From contig CM032816.1 of NCBI GenBank assembly GCA_019155185.1, forward strand, positions 2,953,418-3,017,417: 64,000 nt of DNA. Direction: 5' to 3'. The notes beneath the pieces were generated by a model that was not told where the DNA came from, searched no databases, and was given only the letters and a program-made list of their open reading frames with translations. Origin of the DNA: Beaufortia kweichowensis. Lineage: Eukaryota > Chordata > Actinopteri > Cypriniformes > Gastromyzontidae. The number at the start of each line of letters is the position of its first letter. The stretch's first letter is position 1. Positions 63,541-64,000 of this stretch are shown here, in pieces. The translations under genes and the position numbers were made by a program.

Positions 63541-64000
63541 TAGACTTATATAATAACCACGAAACAAAATAGCATTTGGTAAAGTGAAATTCCCAATGTG
63601 TGTTGAACGAGTTGAATGCCAACCGTTTAAAAAGCTCAAGTCCTCTTTTCTAAATGACTTTACCTCAGTTTTTCCCCAGCACAATACAAGAAAGGGCTTT
63701 GTTTCTAGTAAACAGCACACATGAATCACTGTAATGCATGATCTGGATCCTACGATTAGAGATGTTGGGAGAAATTTGATGAGTGATTTTTATATTCACA
63801 GTAAAGTTATGCTCCACGTGGAGAAAGGCAAACCCATTTGCCAATTCACAATTATATGACTTCACATTTAATGGTGTGCAAAACATTGCAGTACAGGAAG
63901 TACTATTTTACATTGTTTTTGCCCCCATTAAATGTTTAATGTTCTTGTAAAAGTAGGGAGAGAGAGATTTAAAAGCTTACATGGGAAAGCTGAATCATCT
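63541..64000. other. no gene seen
   Basis: AT-rich window end without recognisable exon or repeat. Confidence 0.35.

Noticed and set aside
1..64000. CRISPR array, prokaryotic operon, phage or integrated virus
   Set aside because: Intron-bearing vertebrate genes, no regularly spaced short repeats, and no polymerase, capsid or integrase frame anywhere in the window.

Overview
This is vertebrate nuclear DNA: AT-rich, intron-bearing and full of small inverted-repeat transposons. Two genes can be read in full on the + strand: tyrosine hydroxylase (th, 13 coding exons, 489 codons, 9489-14963) and, head-to-tail about 3.0 kb downstream, insulin-like growth factor 2 (igf2, most likely the igf2b paralogue, 4 coding exons, 210 codons, 17956-21812). 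The th-igf2 linkage, the fish-type proteins and several repeat families that I recognise as typical of carp-like genomes point to a teleost, probably a cypriniform (carp, minnow, loach group). The species cannot be told from the sequence alone.

Layout. 1-9360 is the th upstream region: no convincing exon, several inverted-repeat elements (MITEs) and tRNA-derived SINE fragments, and some GC-richer unique stretches (about 640-900, 2330-3200, 6860-7450) that could be conserved regulatory DNA. 9368-9400 is a compact th promoter with a perfect palindromic CRE and a TATA box. 9489-14963 is th, including a 31-bp tandem repeat that triplicates the exon 6 splice donor. 14964-17760 is the th 3' UTR and the th-igf2 interval; no insulin gene is visible there, unlike the mammalian TH-INS-IGF2 order. 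17767-17810 is the igf2 promoter, with a dense G-tract array just upstream of a TATA box. 17956-21812 is igf2, and its 3' UTR probably runs to about 24.4 kb.

24.4-64 kb is a stretch of roughly 40 kb in which I recognise no coding exon, rRNA, functional tRNA or CRISPR. It holds microsatellites, at least eight dispersed repeat or MITE families (one MITE nested in another), and GC-richer unique blocks (36.5-36.9, 46.1-48.6 and 58.7-59.5 kb) that are candidates for conserved non-coding elements.

Together, th makes L-DOPA for catecholamine neurons and adrenal-type cells, and igf2 encodes a secreted growth factor. They are neighbours by ancient synteny rather than by shared pathway. No novel multi-gene system is evident. 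The most interesting points are the triplicated th donor, the Tyr-to-His change in the IGF2 B domain, the G-tract array at the igf2 promoter, the missing insulin gene and the nested or unclassified repeats.
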